Of a stretch of 64,000 nt of DNA, positions 34,093-47,000 are shown piece by piece. This DNA comes from Stereum hirsutum FP-91666 SS1 (Eukaryota; Basidiomycota; Agaricomycetes; Russulales; Stereaceae). Below the pieces are notes generated by a model. The model did no database searches. It was not told the origin of the DNA and saw only the letters and a list, made by a program, of their open reading frames with translations. How positions within the stretch are numbered: position 1 is the stretch's first letter; each line of letters opens with the position of its first letter. Where the stretch lies: positions 222,987 to 286,986 of the forward strand of contig NW_006763156.1 of the NCBI RefSeq assembly GCF_000264905.1, in the 5' to 3' direction. Position numbers and translations under genes: made by a program.

Positions 34093-36121
34093 CTACAAGG
34101 TCTTTGTAATGCCGAATGGTAGCCTGTGTGGTTTGAAAGGGAATACATGAGCTCGCTCGTCGAACGCTAGGCCACAGATGAGCTTATGCTCCTCCCAGTC
34201 CCTACGAGATACAAAATATGGCGTCAATCAGCCCGAAGAAAGGATCCCACCCTAAGATGCGCATTTAGACGAACGTACTCTTTTTGACAATATTCCCCGC
34301 AATACTTGGTCCACTTACACGCCTTGCATCGTTTTCTCCTACGAGACTTGCATACCCTTCGCATGCAGTCTCCGTCGACTTCACACAACGCATAGAGCGC
34401 CCAATAACCGAGGAGCCACGACATGAGGATCGGCTGACGCACGCTCGGGGTCCGCACAAACCATGAGAGCGTATCAGAGTGTGGGACACCAAACGTGACG
34501 TGGAGAAGTCCGTGGAGAATCCGAGGGCGAGGGAACTCGGAACGAATGATTGAGATGAGGTGCGGGTTGTCCTTTAGCAGGGAGCGAAGACCCATGAGGA
34601 TGGATACCACGGAACCTTGGAAGAGGAAAGCGGTTAGTACATTTGACCATAAAAAGCAAGGAATAGGCGCATTCTTACGAATAACGTCCGGCGAAAGATG
34701 AGCATTCTCCAGAGCACGCTCAAATGCGTCAAACATACGAGTCTTTCGGCAAATTTGAAGGTACCGCTCGCTCTCCGTCAGGCATATTGTGGAGACATGG
34801 TTGGTCATCACTTCGACGAACCGCAAGAGCATGGAGAGATAAGTATATGCACAGCTGCCCTCCGTCTCCATCACCATTTCTGGATCGATAACAATCGAAA
34901 AGGTCGTCGCAAAGAGCGCGTGAGAACGACACAGCGTTTTCATCAGCGTAACCGCGACGTCTGGGAGGTTGTCAGCTGTACAAAACTTTGCGATGTCCAT
35001 AAGAAATCTGCTGATCCCGAAGACGTCTCCTAGAGTTTGCGTCGAGAACTGCTGTAGGATTCTATCGAGAAGACGTTTAGGCGACTGGCCAGGAATGGCC
35101 TTCAAGAGTGACTGAATGACGTGTGAAGGAATGGAATGACGTTCACGATAGCGAAAAAGCACAGCTGTATCTCCGTCGAAGTCAAGTGGCCATAGGATGT
35201 TTGCGATGGTATTGAGCGTAATAATTGTGTCGCGGGTACCTGTGGAGTGAAACCACATGCGAAAGAGAACAGTGATAGTCAAATCTTTGGGTGTATCAAT
35301 AATTCTACATAGTTATCAGTCAAGGTAAGCAATGATGACGAAAAAACAAAGAACGAACGGTAATAGAGATGGACAAGCGCAGACCATATAGTGACAAAAT
35401 TCAGAAAAAATGGCTCGCTCGTTACATGAGCGCTCTCCAGAGATGAGACTTTTCTGAGGCGACACCCAGAACTAGGAAGAAAAAAAAGTCTGTATGAAAG
35501 AAGATACAGATAGGACAAGATCAAACGATCACTCACGGCGCGCATGAGCCATTCCCAATGGTTCTTCACAGTGGCGAGGAATTTTTCCTCCCTTCCTGAC
35601 CTTGCTTCCTTGTTCTGCAAGATATAACTTGCACCAGCAGCAAGTATTCGAATCGGAACGATGTGTGTGGACGTCGACTAAGGCATAGATGATGTTAACA
35701 AGTCATTCTCGGCTATCAACTTGAGCAATAGACGTACTCGTTCAGCGTAAGCACGATCTCCTTCATCGAGGGGTATCCGATGTCCAATACAAGTGTCTCC
35801 CCAGGTCTCAAGCCTTGGTGTGGATGTACAAAGTATTTCCACGATACCTTCGTCAAGGAGGCGTTCCCATACGTCATCCCAGGCGGCCGCTCTGTCTGAC
35901 AGCGGATTGCAGAGAGGGATGACCTCCTTGTTGAGCATACGAATATCAGCACATATTAAAAAAGAAATATGTCAGACACTCACGGTCATCTTGTCACCCC
36001 AGCTTGACGTGTCCGGAACACTGGAGAACAAAGCCATGACACGCGCAGGGTTGGTAAAGACGATCTCTCTCCATCGCTGCTCATCGACAGTTCCTACGGA
36101 GACGTCCTCAATGTGAGCCAT
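34093..36121 (-). CDS. MYND zinc-finger protein
   Basis: The start is the ATG at 36121 (MAHIEDVSVGTVDEQRWREI) and the stop is at 34093, with several introns. Most of the protein is alpha-helical, with segments like LLKAIPGQSPKRLLDRILQQ, reminiscent of the long helical N-terminal regions of agaricomycete MYND proteins. The C-terminal finger reads CKACKWTKYCGEYCQKE joined across an intron (GTACGT...GTAG) to DWEEHKLIC. Including this last exon completes the Cys/His set; without it the finger lacks its final ligands. MYND fingers mediate protein interaction. The specific partner is unknown. It is divergent from the membrane-protein gene at 36341. Confidence 0.8.
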
Positions 36122-36340
36122 TCAAGTCTCAGAATCTCTCAGAGTGATGCGTATGGTCAGTTGTCAATACTGGCGGGGAGAGCGTCGTTCTAAAGTACTA
36201 GCTAGGCGTGGTCGTGGTCAAGGCTCAAAACCAACTTCAACCGTGTGGCGCAAGTCTTTGTTCCGCCGCACATTTCTCACGCAATCAGTCTGTGGTCCGC
36301 GGGTCCGCCCGTTCCGGATGTTGATTCATAGCCACAACAG

Positions 36341-38120
36341 ATGTCTTTGGCCAGAACAAACAACTTTTCTGGCTTGTTTTTGGTCCCGCGATTTCAGAAT
36401 AACACGCAAACGACTCTAACGGCTTTGACTGCGTATTATGAAGGCAAGAAGAGTTATCGTCAAGGTGCGCTCCCTCTACAATCCACCATTTTGTTTCAAT
36501 CCGACTTATCCCCGCCATCAAACTTGAAGACTTTCAACGTCGTTGCATGGGTCCTTCTCGTAGCCTCCAGTTTATACAGTATCCTCGAACCTGATATTTG
36601 GTCCTTCACAAAAGAGGCTGAGATACTCCCTGCCCGATGGGGCTTCTACGTCTGGTACGTTTGCCTCCAATTTTCGAGCTCAAGCTGTTCGTCGTATGTT
36701 CTCACACGGCTGTTCGTGCCCGTCGTCGCCCTTGTTGACAGGTATCCGCTGAATGTCCTGCTCGTCGCCCCCATACTATGCCAGTTCGTCCCAGACGGTA
36801 ATCTTCTCATCATCGATGGCCTCTCTTGGGATCTCCCCCTGCTCAACACTTCGACCGCCATTTTCATCCACCTATGGATTCGCGAGTGGTATCTCACAGG
36901 TCAGTGCACGTCGCATATCATCAGCCATCATCGTTCCCCTAGTCGTTCTTCATTTATATTCTCTGGCACATCGAGCTAAGACCTCTCTTTGTATGTAGCC
37001 TTCTTTTTTGTGGTACTCTCTCGTCTCACCCTACACAGGCTACGCTCCATCCTGAGGGAATATAATTCGGATGTCACTCTGGCAGAGACGCTCTTCGTCC
37101 GCCTTCCATTGTCGTTTTATGCTTCCTGGATGGACGTACTTTTGGTCGTAGTCGGATTCCAGGCTTTCACGGTCTCTTGGTTGAACTACAGCACCAGGAT
37201 GTGGGTGAAGGGAGATGCCGGTCTTTGGACGGAGGTACGTGCACACTGTGAACCAATATTTTCCCCCGCGCGACTCTGCCATGACTCCCTTCCACGATAC
37301 CGTTCCAAGTGCAAGTCTGTTCCGTAACTGACATTCCCATGTTTTATCTGCCACGCTACACGATCGTCATAACGATCTGATGACTTGACTCTCGTCGGTT
37401 GTACAAACAAATAAACAAATGACGGGCTACAAACTACGCACGATAACGATAACCTAACCCTCACCACAGGTCTTCGTCTTCATCGCGCTTGGCTACCTCC
37501 TCTCCGCCACAATCACCTCGGCGATCAAGATCACTACTGCCGTCCGCGCATTAAGACACAATCGCACACCCTCTCTTCCCCTCCCACTCTCACCTAACTC
37601 CGGTCGATCGCTCATCTACGCCCTCTTCCCATCGGACACCTTCCTCCCGCTATCAGACCTCGCCTATACCATCCCCATCACCTGGAACCTCTGGGCCATC
37701 TTCTGGCTCCACCTTCATCCGTTCTGGTACTCCCTACCCGGCCATTCTGCTCCCCCCGGGTCACTGCCACCATCAAGTACAGATCTAGGCTCGCACGACA
37801 ACAGTGAGCTGTTGAAATACGGCACGCTAACGTTCGCGATACTCTCGAGTATCTGTGTCGTCGTCGCGGCGCTTAGAGTGATCGTTTGGGTCGTGAAGGG
37901 ATGGAAGAGGAGCGGTGGGATTATCAGGGTTTCTGTCGAGGTGGAGGATTGGTCGTGGGGTGGAGATGGAAGGAGTGAGATGACGATGGGGCGAGGAGAG
38001 GAACGACAGAGAAGGATTGGGAGGTGGGAGGTTGGAGCGGTGAAGTATGGAAGCTACGGTTACACGAATGTTGGAGGGGTTTCGGTGAGGTTGGCAGGTG
38101 AGGAGATGGAAAGCGTGTGA
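36341..38120 (+). CDS. multi-pass membrane protein of unknown function
   Basis: There are about four exons with introns near 36655-36741, 36900-37000 and 37234-37470. Hydrophobic segments include VVAWVLLVASSLYSIL, YPLNVLLVAPILCQF, FFFVVLSRL, SWMDVLLVVVGFQAFTVSWL, VFVFIALGYLLSA, LWAIFWLHLHPFWYSL and FAILSSICVVVAALRVIVWV, giving roughly seven spans. A soluble charged tail of about 75 residues follows. The conserved-looking phrase LLIIDGLSWDLPLLNTSTAIFIHLW resembles a family of fungal integral membrane proteins without known role. The exact N-terminus is uncertain; an upstream exon is possible. Confidence 0.6.
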
Positions 38121-38501
38121 ATATTGTCTTGACGTGAGATGCAGAGTCTAGCAGGAGCCGCCGGCATCGAACAGCAGATGAAGGCGAAAGGTTCACTCTC
38201 GGTTTTGTAGACTCGTGCAACATTGGATCGCTAGAAATGTTCAACGTTGAGATCACTGGCTTGTTCAAGCTGTGATACGTAGGATAACCTCACCGTATGC
38301 TGTGATTTGAGCGCGTAAAAGCGATAAGAGGATTTTATTGCCACGGTCATGAGGGAGATTAAGCGAGTGCCACAGCGGATACATACCCTAACCCTAGATT
38401 AACGCCACCCACTGCTCTGAAGAACGAGGCAGCTTTCTCTTTCACTACCATTACTATCGGTATCGCTCAGCTCTGTTTCTTGTACACATCGTAGTTCAAA
38501 T
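38121..38501. promoter_or_regulatory. intergenic region upstream of the NLR gene
   Basis: This is a short non-coding interval holding the NLR promoter. It contains TACCCTAACCCTAG at about 38385, too short to be telomeric. No defined regulatory site was recognised. Confidence 0.4.
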
Positions 38502-41500
38502 ATGCACCGAACAAAGAATAAAGACGCCACAAACACCAAGAGGCCGACTTCTCGTTTTAGTCGCTTCATAGATCGAATCCTACCATCTGGTCGATTCCCA
38601 TCTCGCGGTCTTAGTCTCACGACGGGTACCGTACCTTCAACGGCGCCCACTGTCGCTGGAAGAGACTCCGGTATGTCATTTGTTGGACCCGATTTGACGG
38701 CTCAGACTCTGATAGATTATTCAGTCATTGCTACTCAGAGCATTGAGCAAGGGGGGACGTTCTCTGAATCGGAGTCGGGTACGTAGTGTTATCGATTGCA
38801 AGACTAAATGATAATCACTGACTGGGTCTTACAGTACCTAGCGGTGTGTATATTCCGTCTGTTGTAGTATTAATTGTCGTTGAATAACCCCTGCAGAGCG
38901 TATGGCCAGTCCCGCTAAGGATATCCCTCTCATGCCAACTGTTGAAGAGGCAAGGGCAGAGCAGGCCCATTCCCGCGCTTATCTGAACATGATGCGTACT
39001 TGCGGTGCACTCGTACATGTATTGAAAGCAGTTGAACCATTCCTGGAGGGCACGCCATTCAGGACTCCCCTCGCGGTTCTCACTGCCATCGCAGATGTTG
39101 TTGAAGTGCGTCTCATCATAGTTACTGACCCTCTTTTCACACGCTGATCGTGTCTATCGAAGACCGTCAATGACACTAGTGACAGTGCGGAAGATACACT
39201 GGATACCATCTCTCGCCGTCTTACCGTCATAGAAAACGCTCTCACCACGCGCCAGCACCTGGGCAAGGAGTTGTCCACCAGAATTGATAAGTTCGCCAAG
39301 TACGTGTGTTTGTCCCATCAGCTTGATAGACGAGGTACTTGAATGACGCTGACCGGTATTCGGTAAGCTTCCTAGTCCAGCGAGCGGTCGAGATACAGGG
39401 AATTCGCGGCACATCTGCGTGGATTAAGGTATCAGAAAGTGAGGATCATAAGAAGAAGATAACCGAAGTCGTTCGGAGGATCCAAGACTACACAACGGAT
39501 TTTTCGGTACGTCCCCAGGCCATAGACGTCTCAAAGGTGGTAGCCAGTTCTGACGCATCTTTAGATCGAGGTTATGTTGGCCATCGAGAGGGACACGAAG
39601 TCGATTCTCGAGTTGCTCAAGGTAAGCTGGAACATCACGACATGGTAAGTGCTTACTGACGCGTTGACTCATCGAGCTGGACAAGTGGCTGCGTGCGCCT
39701 GCCGCCATGTACAGAACGGATGAGGATGCACCTGTTCGTCGGCATTGCACAGAGGGTACCCGTACCGGCGTATTAGAACGCATCAAGACATGGGCCACAG
39801 ATACCTCTCCCTCGAGCCCACATATTTTCTGCCTTACCGGTATGGCGGGAACAGGTAAATCCACGATAGCGTACACGATCTGTCGTGAGTTCGACAGAGA
39901 GAACAGTCGTTGTGCTTTGGGCGCCTCCTTCTTTTGCTCCCGTCAATCCAGGGACCTATGCAAACTTGGGAATCTTGTACCCACCGTAGCTTGCCAACTG
40001 GCACGACATTCATCTTCGTTTGGCGCGACGTTACTAGATGCCGACCCATTCGCTTATTATAGTTCGAGCGAGCAGATGGATCATCTGCTGATTGGTCCTT
40101 GGCAGCGATCGAAGGGGGACCGCCCTGAAGAGCTGCCCCCGACCCTCATCGTTATTGACGCTCTGGATGAAATCGACCAGGAAGGCGGCCACACGCTGCT
40201 CAAGTCGCTCATTGATGTTGTGAAAAAGACTGGGAGTGGCATGCGGGGTATCAAGTTCCTCACGACGAGCCGCCCTCATCCCGACATAGTCACTGCCAGC
40301 GAGTCCCTGTCGCATGATTCTGTGTATCGCCTCGAAGAGATCAAGGAGCAGGACGGGCGGGCGGACATTCTGAAGTACCTAGACGAGTGTCTGCCTGAAC
40401 TCAAGACATCGTCTCGAGACAAAATAAATGCTCTTGCAGATCTTTCCGGCGGGCTATTCATTTATGCCGCGACTGCAGTGCACCTTATAGCACCTCCTCT
40501 CCCCGCGCCCCGTCTCTCCAAAGCAGAACAAAACTTCATGCTGTCGCGGATCATCAGAGGTTCAAATAGGCTCACACCCGACAGTGATAGGCTGCCAATC
40601 GATGTTTTATACCTGCAGATTGTCCGCGATTGCATTGGCAGCGATAAAGCTCATTATATGCCGTTTCGGCTTACCATCCTCCATGGTATTGCATGCGCAC
40701 GACAGCCACTTTCAGTCAATGTACTCTCCGAACTCGTGTCCGAAGCTTCTGAGCATGACCATCGAGACACTGTCCGTCAGGTTGTTGAGGCTCTTTATGC
40801 CGTTGTGTACATTTCTAACGACCGTGTATATATGTACCACAAATCCTTCTCCGACTTCATCTTTGATAGTGAGCGCTGTACCCCACAGCTTGCCTGCAAA
40901 AGGGAAATCAGTCACGGTATTCTTGCTCGCGGCTGTTTTCGTGTCATGGACCAATCTCTTCGATTCAATATCTGCAACCTTCCATCCTCTTTTCTTTTGG
41001 ACTCCGAGGTCGACAACCTTGCACAGTCTCTTGAAGAGAATGTGCACAGCATTGATGGCCTGACTTATGTGTGTCGGTATTGGTGGTCACATCTGATTGA
41101 GGTAGTACCTAGTGCAAGCCAAGAGGTCCAGTCTCTCCTTGATAAGCTGGTCGTGTTCAGTGAGGAGAAGGTACTTTTTTGGATTGAGGTCATGAACCTG
41201 CTCAGAGCAAAGGGTGATTGTCGTAATGGAGTGGACGCCGTGATGAGATGGTTGAATAAAGCAGTGAGTCCTTCACTTTATATGACTGCATAAACACTTC
41301 TGACAATTATACTTCAAGGCTGTGACCGAGCTGCAAATGATTTGGACTGCTGTTTCAAAGCTTATTAAATCATTTCTCATGACCCGAGCATCGCTGTCGA
41401 CAGCCCATCTCTACATCTCATGTTTGGCTTCCGTGCTTGCAACAAACTATAGAGTTCCTGACACTTGGAGGGTCCACTTTCCCGGCCTACCAAAACTGAG

Positions 41501-43736
41501 TCGCGCCGAAGTGAACAATTATAGTAGTGACCTCGTGGTTATGAAGACAGAGAGCGCTGTCAGCTCCGTAGCATTCTCCCCAGATGGCATGCGCATTGTC
41601 TCAGGTTTGTATGATTCAGAGAACTCAGTGTGCATCTGGGATGTATCTACGGGTGAGAAAGTGCAAAAGCTGAAGGGGTACACACGCTTGGTCACCTCCG
41701 TTGCATTCTCACCCAATGGCAAATGCATCATCTTGGGCTCGGAAGACAACTCAATGCGCATCTGGGACGTGTCCACTGGTGAGGTGGTGAAGGAGTTGAG
41801 GGGCCACACAGCCTCAGTACAGTCTGTTGCATTCTCGTCTGATGGTATGTACATCATCTCGGGCTCAGGAGACCATTCGGTGCGAATATGGGACACGTCC
41901 ACCGGAGAGGAAGTGCAGAAGCTGGAGGGCCACACACATACAGTTTTCTCTGCTGCGTTCTCCCCTGATGGCATGCACATTGTCTCATGCTCGGGCGACC
42001 GCTCAGTGCGCATCTGGGATGTGTCCACAGGCAAGGAAGTGCAGAAGTTGGAGGGCCACACACATACAGTTTTCTCTGCTGCGTTCTCCCCTGATGGCAT
42101 GCACATTGTCTCATGCTCGGGCGACCGCTCAGTGCGCATCTGGGATGTGTCCACGGGTGAGGAAGTGCAGAAGCTGGACGGCCACACTGATTCTGTACAG
42201 TCCGTCGGATTCTCCACTGATGGCAATCGCATCATCTCTGGCTCGAGTGACCACTCGGTACGTATCTGGGACGTGTCCACCGGTGAGGAGGTGTATATGC
42301 TGCAGAGCCGCGCAGAATTACCTAAAGCTGTTGCATTTTCCATTGATGGGGTGTATATTGTCTCAGGCTGGCAAGACGGCAGGATGAAAATCTGGGACAT
42401 ATCCACAGGTGAGGGGTCACAGAACTTGAAGGGCCCCAATAGTCAGGTCTTGTCTGTTGGATTCTCCTCAGATGGAACTCACATTGTCTCGGGATCGGCC
42501 GACCGCTCGGTGCGCATCTGGGATGCATCCACCGGTGAGGAGGTCCAGAAGCTGGATGGCCACACTGATCCTGTACGGTCCGTCGGATTCTCCTCAGATG
42601 GCATACACGTCGTCTCGGGCTCAGACGACCACTCGATACGCATCTGGGACGTATCCATGGGTGAAGAGGTGCAGAAGTTGAGGGGCCACACAGACTGGGT
42701 CAACTCTGTCGCATTCTCACCCGATGGCATTCACATTGTTTCGAGTTCAACGGACAAGTTGGTGTGTATCTGGGACACAACCACTGGTGAGGAGGTACAG
42801 AAGTTGAAGGGTCACACAGGCTGGGTCAACTCTGTTACCTTTTCCTCCGATGGAATGCATATTGTCTCAGGCTCAGGCGACGAGTCAGTGCGCATATGGA
42901 ATGCATCCACCGGAGAGGAGGTCCAGAAGTTCCAGGGCCACACACACTGGGTCAGATCTGTTGCATTTTCCCCCAATGGTGTGCATATTGTCTCAGGCTC
43001 GAATGATGAGTCAGTGCGCATCTGGGACACATCCACCGGTGAGGAGGTGCTGAAGTTGAGGGGCCATACAAGCCGGGTCAACTCTGTCGCATTCTCACCC
43101 GATGGCATTCACATTGTCTCAGGCTCGGACGATTGGTCGGTGCGCATCTGGGATGCGTCCACCGGTGTGCAGGTGCAGAGGTTGGAGGGCCACACAAGCT
43201 GGGTCAACTCCGTTGCATTCTCCTCTGATGGTACACGCATCGTCTCAGGCTCATCAGACGAGTCAGTGCGCATCTGGGACGTGAGCACCGGTGGGGAGGT
43301 GCAAGAGTTAAAGGGTCACCCAGTATCAGTCAACCCCGTCGCATTCTGCTCCAACGAGACATGCATTGTGCCGGACTCGAAGGACTTGGTGCGCACATCA
43401 GATCCTTGGACCGGCCAGCAGTTCCAACAATTAGACTGGAAACCTGGTGCAGATGGATGGGTTATCGCCAACACATCTCAAGACCGCTTGCTTTGGCTCC
43501 CAAGCTATCTGCACGGCAGTCTCCGCACAAAACATTGTCGTCTTGTGATCTCTGGAAAAGGCAGCACGACTCTCGATTTTTCATCTGCTTGTTTAGGTCC
43601 CGACTGGAAAAATTGTTACAATCCAACGTCTTCAAATGGAGACAAGCACCAGTCACACCCGGTTTCCCAAACTCTAACCCGCATTCGCGGAAAGGCAATA
43701 GAAAGTGGTAAGGAGCAGGTGAAGGGAGGGTTGTAG
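38502..43736 (+). CDS. NACHT-WD40 NLR-like STAND protein
   Basis: The eight exons are 38502-38778, 38835-38843 (9 nt), 38897-39105, 39163-39299, 39335-39506, 39565-39621, 39677-41263 and 41319-43736, giving 1621 residues with all phases consistent. The N-terminal ~290 residues are a helical domain of the kind found in fungal STAND proteins. The NACHT NTPase follows: Walker A TGMAGTGKSTIAY, Walker B LIVIDALDE, then TTSRPHPD. After a helical linker come 14 good WD40 repeats of 42 residues (about 41545-43315), ending mostly in SVRIWD, plus one degenerate repeat. The tail resembles that of other agaricomycete NACHT-WD40 proteins. By analogy with HET-D/HET-E-type proteins it may sense non-self, but no partner effector domain is evident. 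A tandem array of decayed units follows directly. Confidence 0.9.
38835..38843 (+). other. 9-nt exon of the NLR gene (tentative)
   Basis: TACCTAGCG lies between CTTACAG and GTGTGTA. Including it keeps the frame between exon 1 and exon 3 (reading SVPSERMAS). Skipping it also keeps frame, so it could be optional. It is supported only by splice-site pattern. Confidence 0.45.
41931..42182 (+). repeat. two nearly identical adjacent WD40 repeat units
   Basis: The 126-bp units starting at 41931 and 42057 are identical for about the first 98 bases (CACACACATACAGTTTTCTC onward) and differ at only a few later positions. Other WD40 units in the gene are clearly more diverged. This indicates recent unit duplication or conversion. 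Confidence 0.85.
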
Positions 43737-44049
43737 TCTTCGAAGATCAGTCGAAGAATCATGTGGAAAAAGAGTCGAAGGCTGTTGGGACGTTGCAAGG
43801 TTAGGTTGAGAAGGAGTTTTGGGAGATGGTGGTGGTCAGTTCGGAGTGGAACAGCAAGGTGTGCTCCATGTTCCAGTCTTGTGCGTTGTCCATTAACGTG
43901 TCATTCAATTCTCCAGCCATGTTCATCCATAAATAATTCTTTCCCAATTCACGTACCAAAGGATACATGTTCTGTATGATCTTATGTACCAAGTGTACGA
44001 CGTAGCACCTACCGCCCGTACTTGTACACTCGTCTTGCATGGCGGGTAG
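43737..44049. other. 3' flank of the NLR gene
   Basis: Non-coding spacer between the NLR stop and the first unit of the tandem array. No terminator signal was identified. Confidence 0.4.
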
Positions 44050-47000
44050 TTATTGACGCAGAGCTAACTCGAAAGTATGATGATCATCTGAGTCTCGTTG
44101 ATTGTTGTCACTGTCCGTAGCGAAACCGCTCATCCCTACATGAAACGAGGGGACGACAGAGACAGACCGCGAATAAGTCAATAACAGAAGGTGACTAGCA
44201 AATACAACGCCTTTTCAACCGGACAGAGAAGACTTGGGATAGGCCTAGGTACGACTTTGACGCCACTAACATCTGAACCGTTAGCGACGAAGACAAATGC
44301 TAGGTTCATGTCGGTCTTCTGAGGATCATAGTGACTAGCAGAACATCAGGAGCAAGTGGATTCGGCTCGACGAAGACGCTGGGTGGATGCGTCGTCTGAG
44401 TCGACAGCTGGAGAGAATGTGTGTATGGAGAATGGAATGGTTGAAGTGCTCGGCGTGTCGACGTATGTAGGTCGAAAAGTGACTTGTTCAGTGTCGTCAA
44501 CCCTACCCTCTACTCGTAGACACAACGAGATGCAGCCGAAATGACGCTTTGAATAGTCTTCGTCCGCGATCATTTTCCGCCGTACAAGACTCAATGCACC
44601 GTGAAGATATCGAAGACAAGCTAAACCGGGAGGACGAATATAATCAATAAAGTCCCGTTGATTGGAAGGAAGGAAGTGTCGCTGTCACAGCGACGTACGG
44701 CGTATAATTAAATGAACAGTGGACGTTTCTTTCCTTCGTGGCGTCATCCGGGAGATAGAATAAGTGCTCTCCCCTCTTCGGAAGAGGGGGAGAGATTTTT
44801 GGAATAAAAATGAATCTGGACGGATGAGAATACTGTAGAATGAAAAAAGAGATGGGACGGATGAGACTTAGCTACGCTGGGCCCGTAGAGAAACCGATCA
44901 TCTCTACATGAAACGAGTGAGCGACAGACTGAGAAGAACCGTGCCATGATTAAGTAGCGCATACAACTTGCAAGTTTTCTAGTCTACCTGGACAGAAACG
45001 ATCCAGGCAGATTAAAGATTCAAGGTACGAGTTCTACGTCAGCGGCACTTAGTCTGTTAGCGATGAGGACAGAAGCTATGTCCAATTTGGTCTCCTTGTG
45101 ATCATAGTGACTGGCAGGACATCAGGAGCAAGTGGATTCGGCCCGACGAAGACGCTGGGTGGATGCATCGTCTGAGTCGACAGCTGGAGAGAATGTGTGT
45201 ATGGAGAATGGAATGGTTGGAGTGCTCGGCGTGTCAACGTATGTAGGTCGAAAAGTGACTTGTACAGTGTCGTCAAACGTAGTACCCTCTACTCGTAGAC
45301 ACGACGAGATGCAGCCGAAATGACGCTGTAAATAATCTTCGTCCGCGATCATTTTCCGCCGTACAAGACTGAATGCACCGTGCAAATATCGAAGACAAGC
45401 TAACCCAGGAGGACGATGATAATCCATCAAGTCCCGTTGATTGTTGTCGCTGTCACAACGACGTACGACGTATAATTGAATGAACAACCAACGTTTCTTC
45501 CCTTCGCGGCGTCATCACGGATCCTCCCTCGTCATCCTGGGAACAGTGTGAACTCGTCTGCTTATTTTCCTTCGGGGTATATAGGATAGATTTGTGGAAG
45601 AAGTACGAGATGCGGCACGGACGAGACCTACGCTGGGGTCCGTAACGAGGCGGCTCTGCACTACATGAAACGACGGAGCGACAGACCGAAAAGAAGTGGA
45701 TAATGAATACAAGCCTGTTGTGCTAGTCTGGACAGAGGAAATCCAGGCAGACTAGAGCCTCACGGTGCGAGTTCTGCGTCAGCGGCACCTAGTCCGTTAG
45801 CGACGCTACGTTCAAGTTAATCTCATTGGGATCATAGTGACTGACAGTGACAAAACATCTCGAGCAACTCGAGTCGATTCGACTCGATTGTGGTATGTCA
45901 CTACGAAGACGCTGGATGAACATGTTGGCAGGGTCAATAGCTGGAGAGGATGTGTGTATGATGAATGAAATGGTGCGCATACTTCAGACGCACGAGTCAA
46001 ACCAGCTTTGTCGGAGATATGGGTTAATGCGTCTGCTTCTTCATTTTCATCTAAACCCCAGCGAGATGCGGCCGAAAGGACGCTTTGTTGCTTCATTTCA
46101 AGACAAACGACCAGTCCTCGTCCGCGATGGGTTTTCGCCGTACAAGACTCGATGCAGCGTGTAGTTATCGGAGAGAGCTGAATCGGAATTAGGAGGATAG
46201 TCGATAAAGTCCTGTTGATCGATGTAGCTATCGCTGTCACAGCGAAGAATTAAATAGACCGTCGGCGTTCTTCCCTTCGTGGCGTCATCTGGGGAACAGA
46301 GGGTAAACTCGTCTGCTTATTTTTCTTCGTAGTATATAGGAGAAAATCTGTGGAAGAAGTACGAGATGCGGCACGGATGAGACCTACGCTGGGGTCCGTA
46401 ACGAGACCGCTCTGCTCTACATGAAACGACTGAGCGACAAACCGAAAAAAAGTGAATAATGAACACAAGCCTGTTATAGCGATTCTGGACAGAGAAAATC
46501 CAGGCAGATTGAAGCCTGACGGTACGAGTTCTGCGTCAGCGGCACCAAGTCCTTTAGCGATGAGGACAGAAGCTAGGTCCAATTTGGTCTCCTCGCGATC
46601 ATAGTGACAGACACGACATCTCGAGCGAGTCGAGTCGAGTCAATTGTGGTATGTCACCACGAAGATGCTCAGTGAACGTGTTGTCAGGGTCGGTAGCTGG
46701 AGAGGATGTGTGTATGGTGAATGAAGTCGTGCAGGTGCTCCAAGAAAAGCTCGAGTTCAATAAGGCTCTGCTGGAGATGTGGATGGGTCCTCCTTTTCAC
46801 CTACTCTCAGAAACCAGCGCGATGCGGCTGAAATGACGCTTTGTTGCTTCATTTCAAGACAAACGACCAGTCCTCGTCCGCGATGGGTTTCGCCGTACAA
46901 GACTCGGTGCAGGATGTAGTTATCGGAGAACAGTTAACTCGGAAGTACGAGAATAATCGACAAAGTCCCGTTAACTGCTGTTACTGTCACTATCACAGCA

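Noticed and set aside
33740..34109. Two overlapping plus-strand frames considered as a gene
   Set aside because: No start context, splice partner or family could be found; kept only as a doubtful fragment in the intergenic note.
38385..38399. Telomere-like TACCCTAACCCTAG
   Set aside because: Only two units and no longer tract, so chance or a very short interstitial remnant.
41519..42439. 306-codon minus-strand open frame
   Set aside because: It is the antisense of the WD40 repeat exon; the repeat periodicity keeps the opposite strand open. The plus strand has the recognisable domain.
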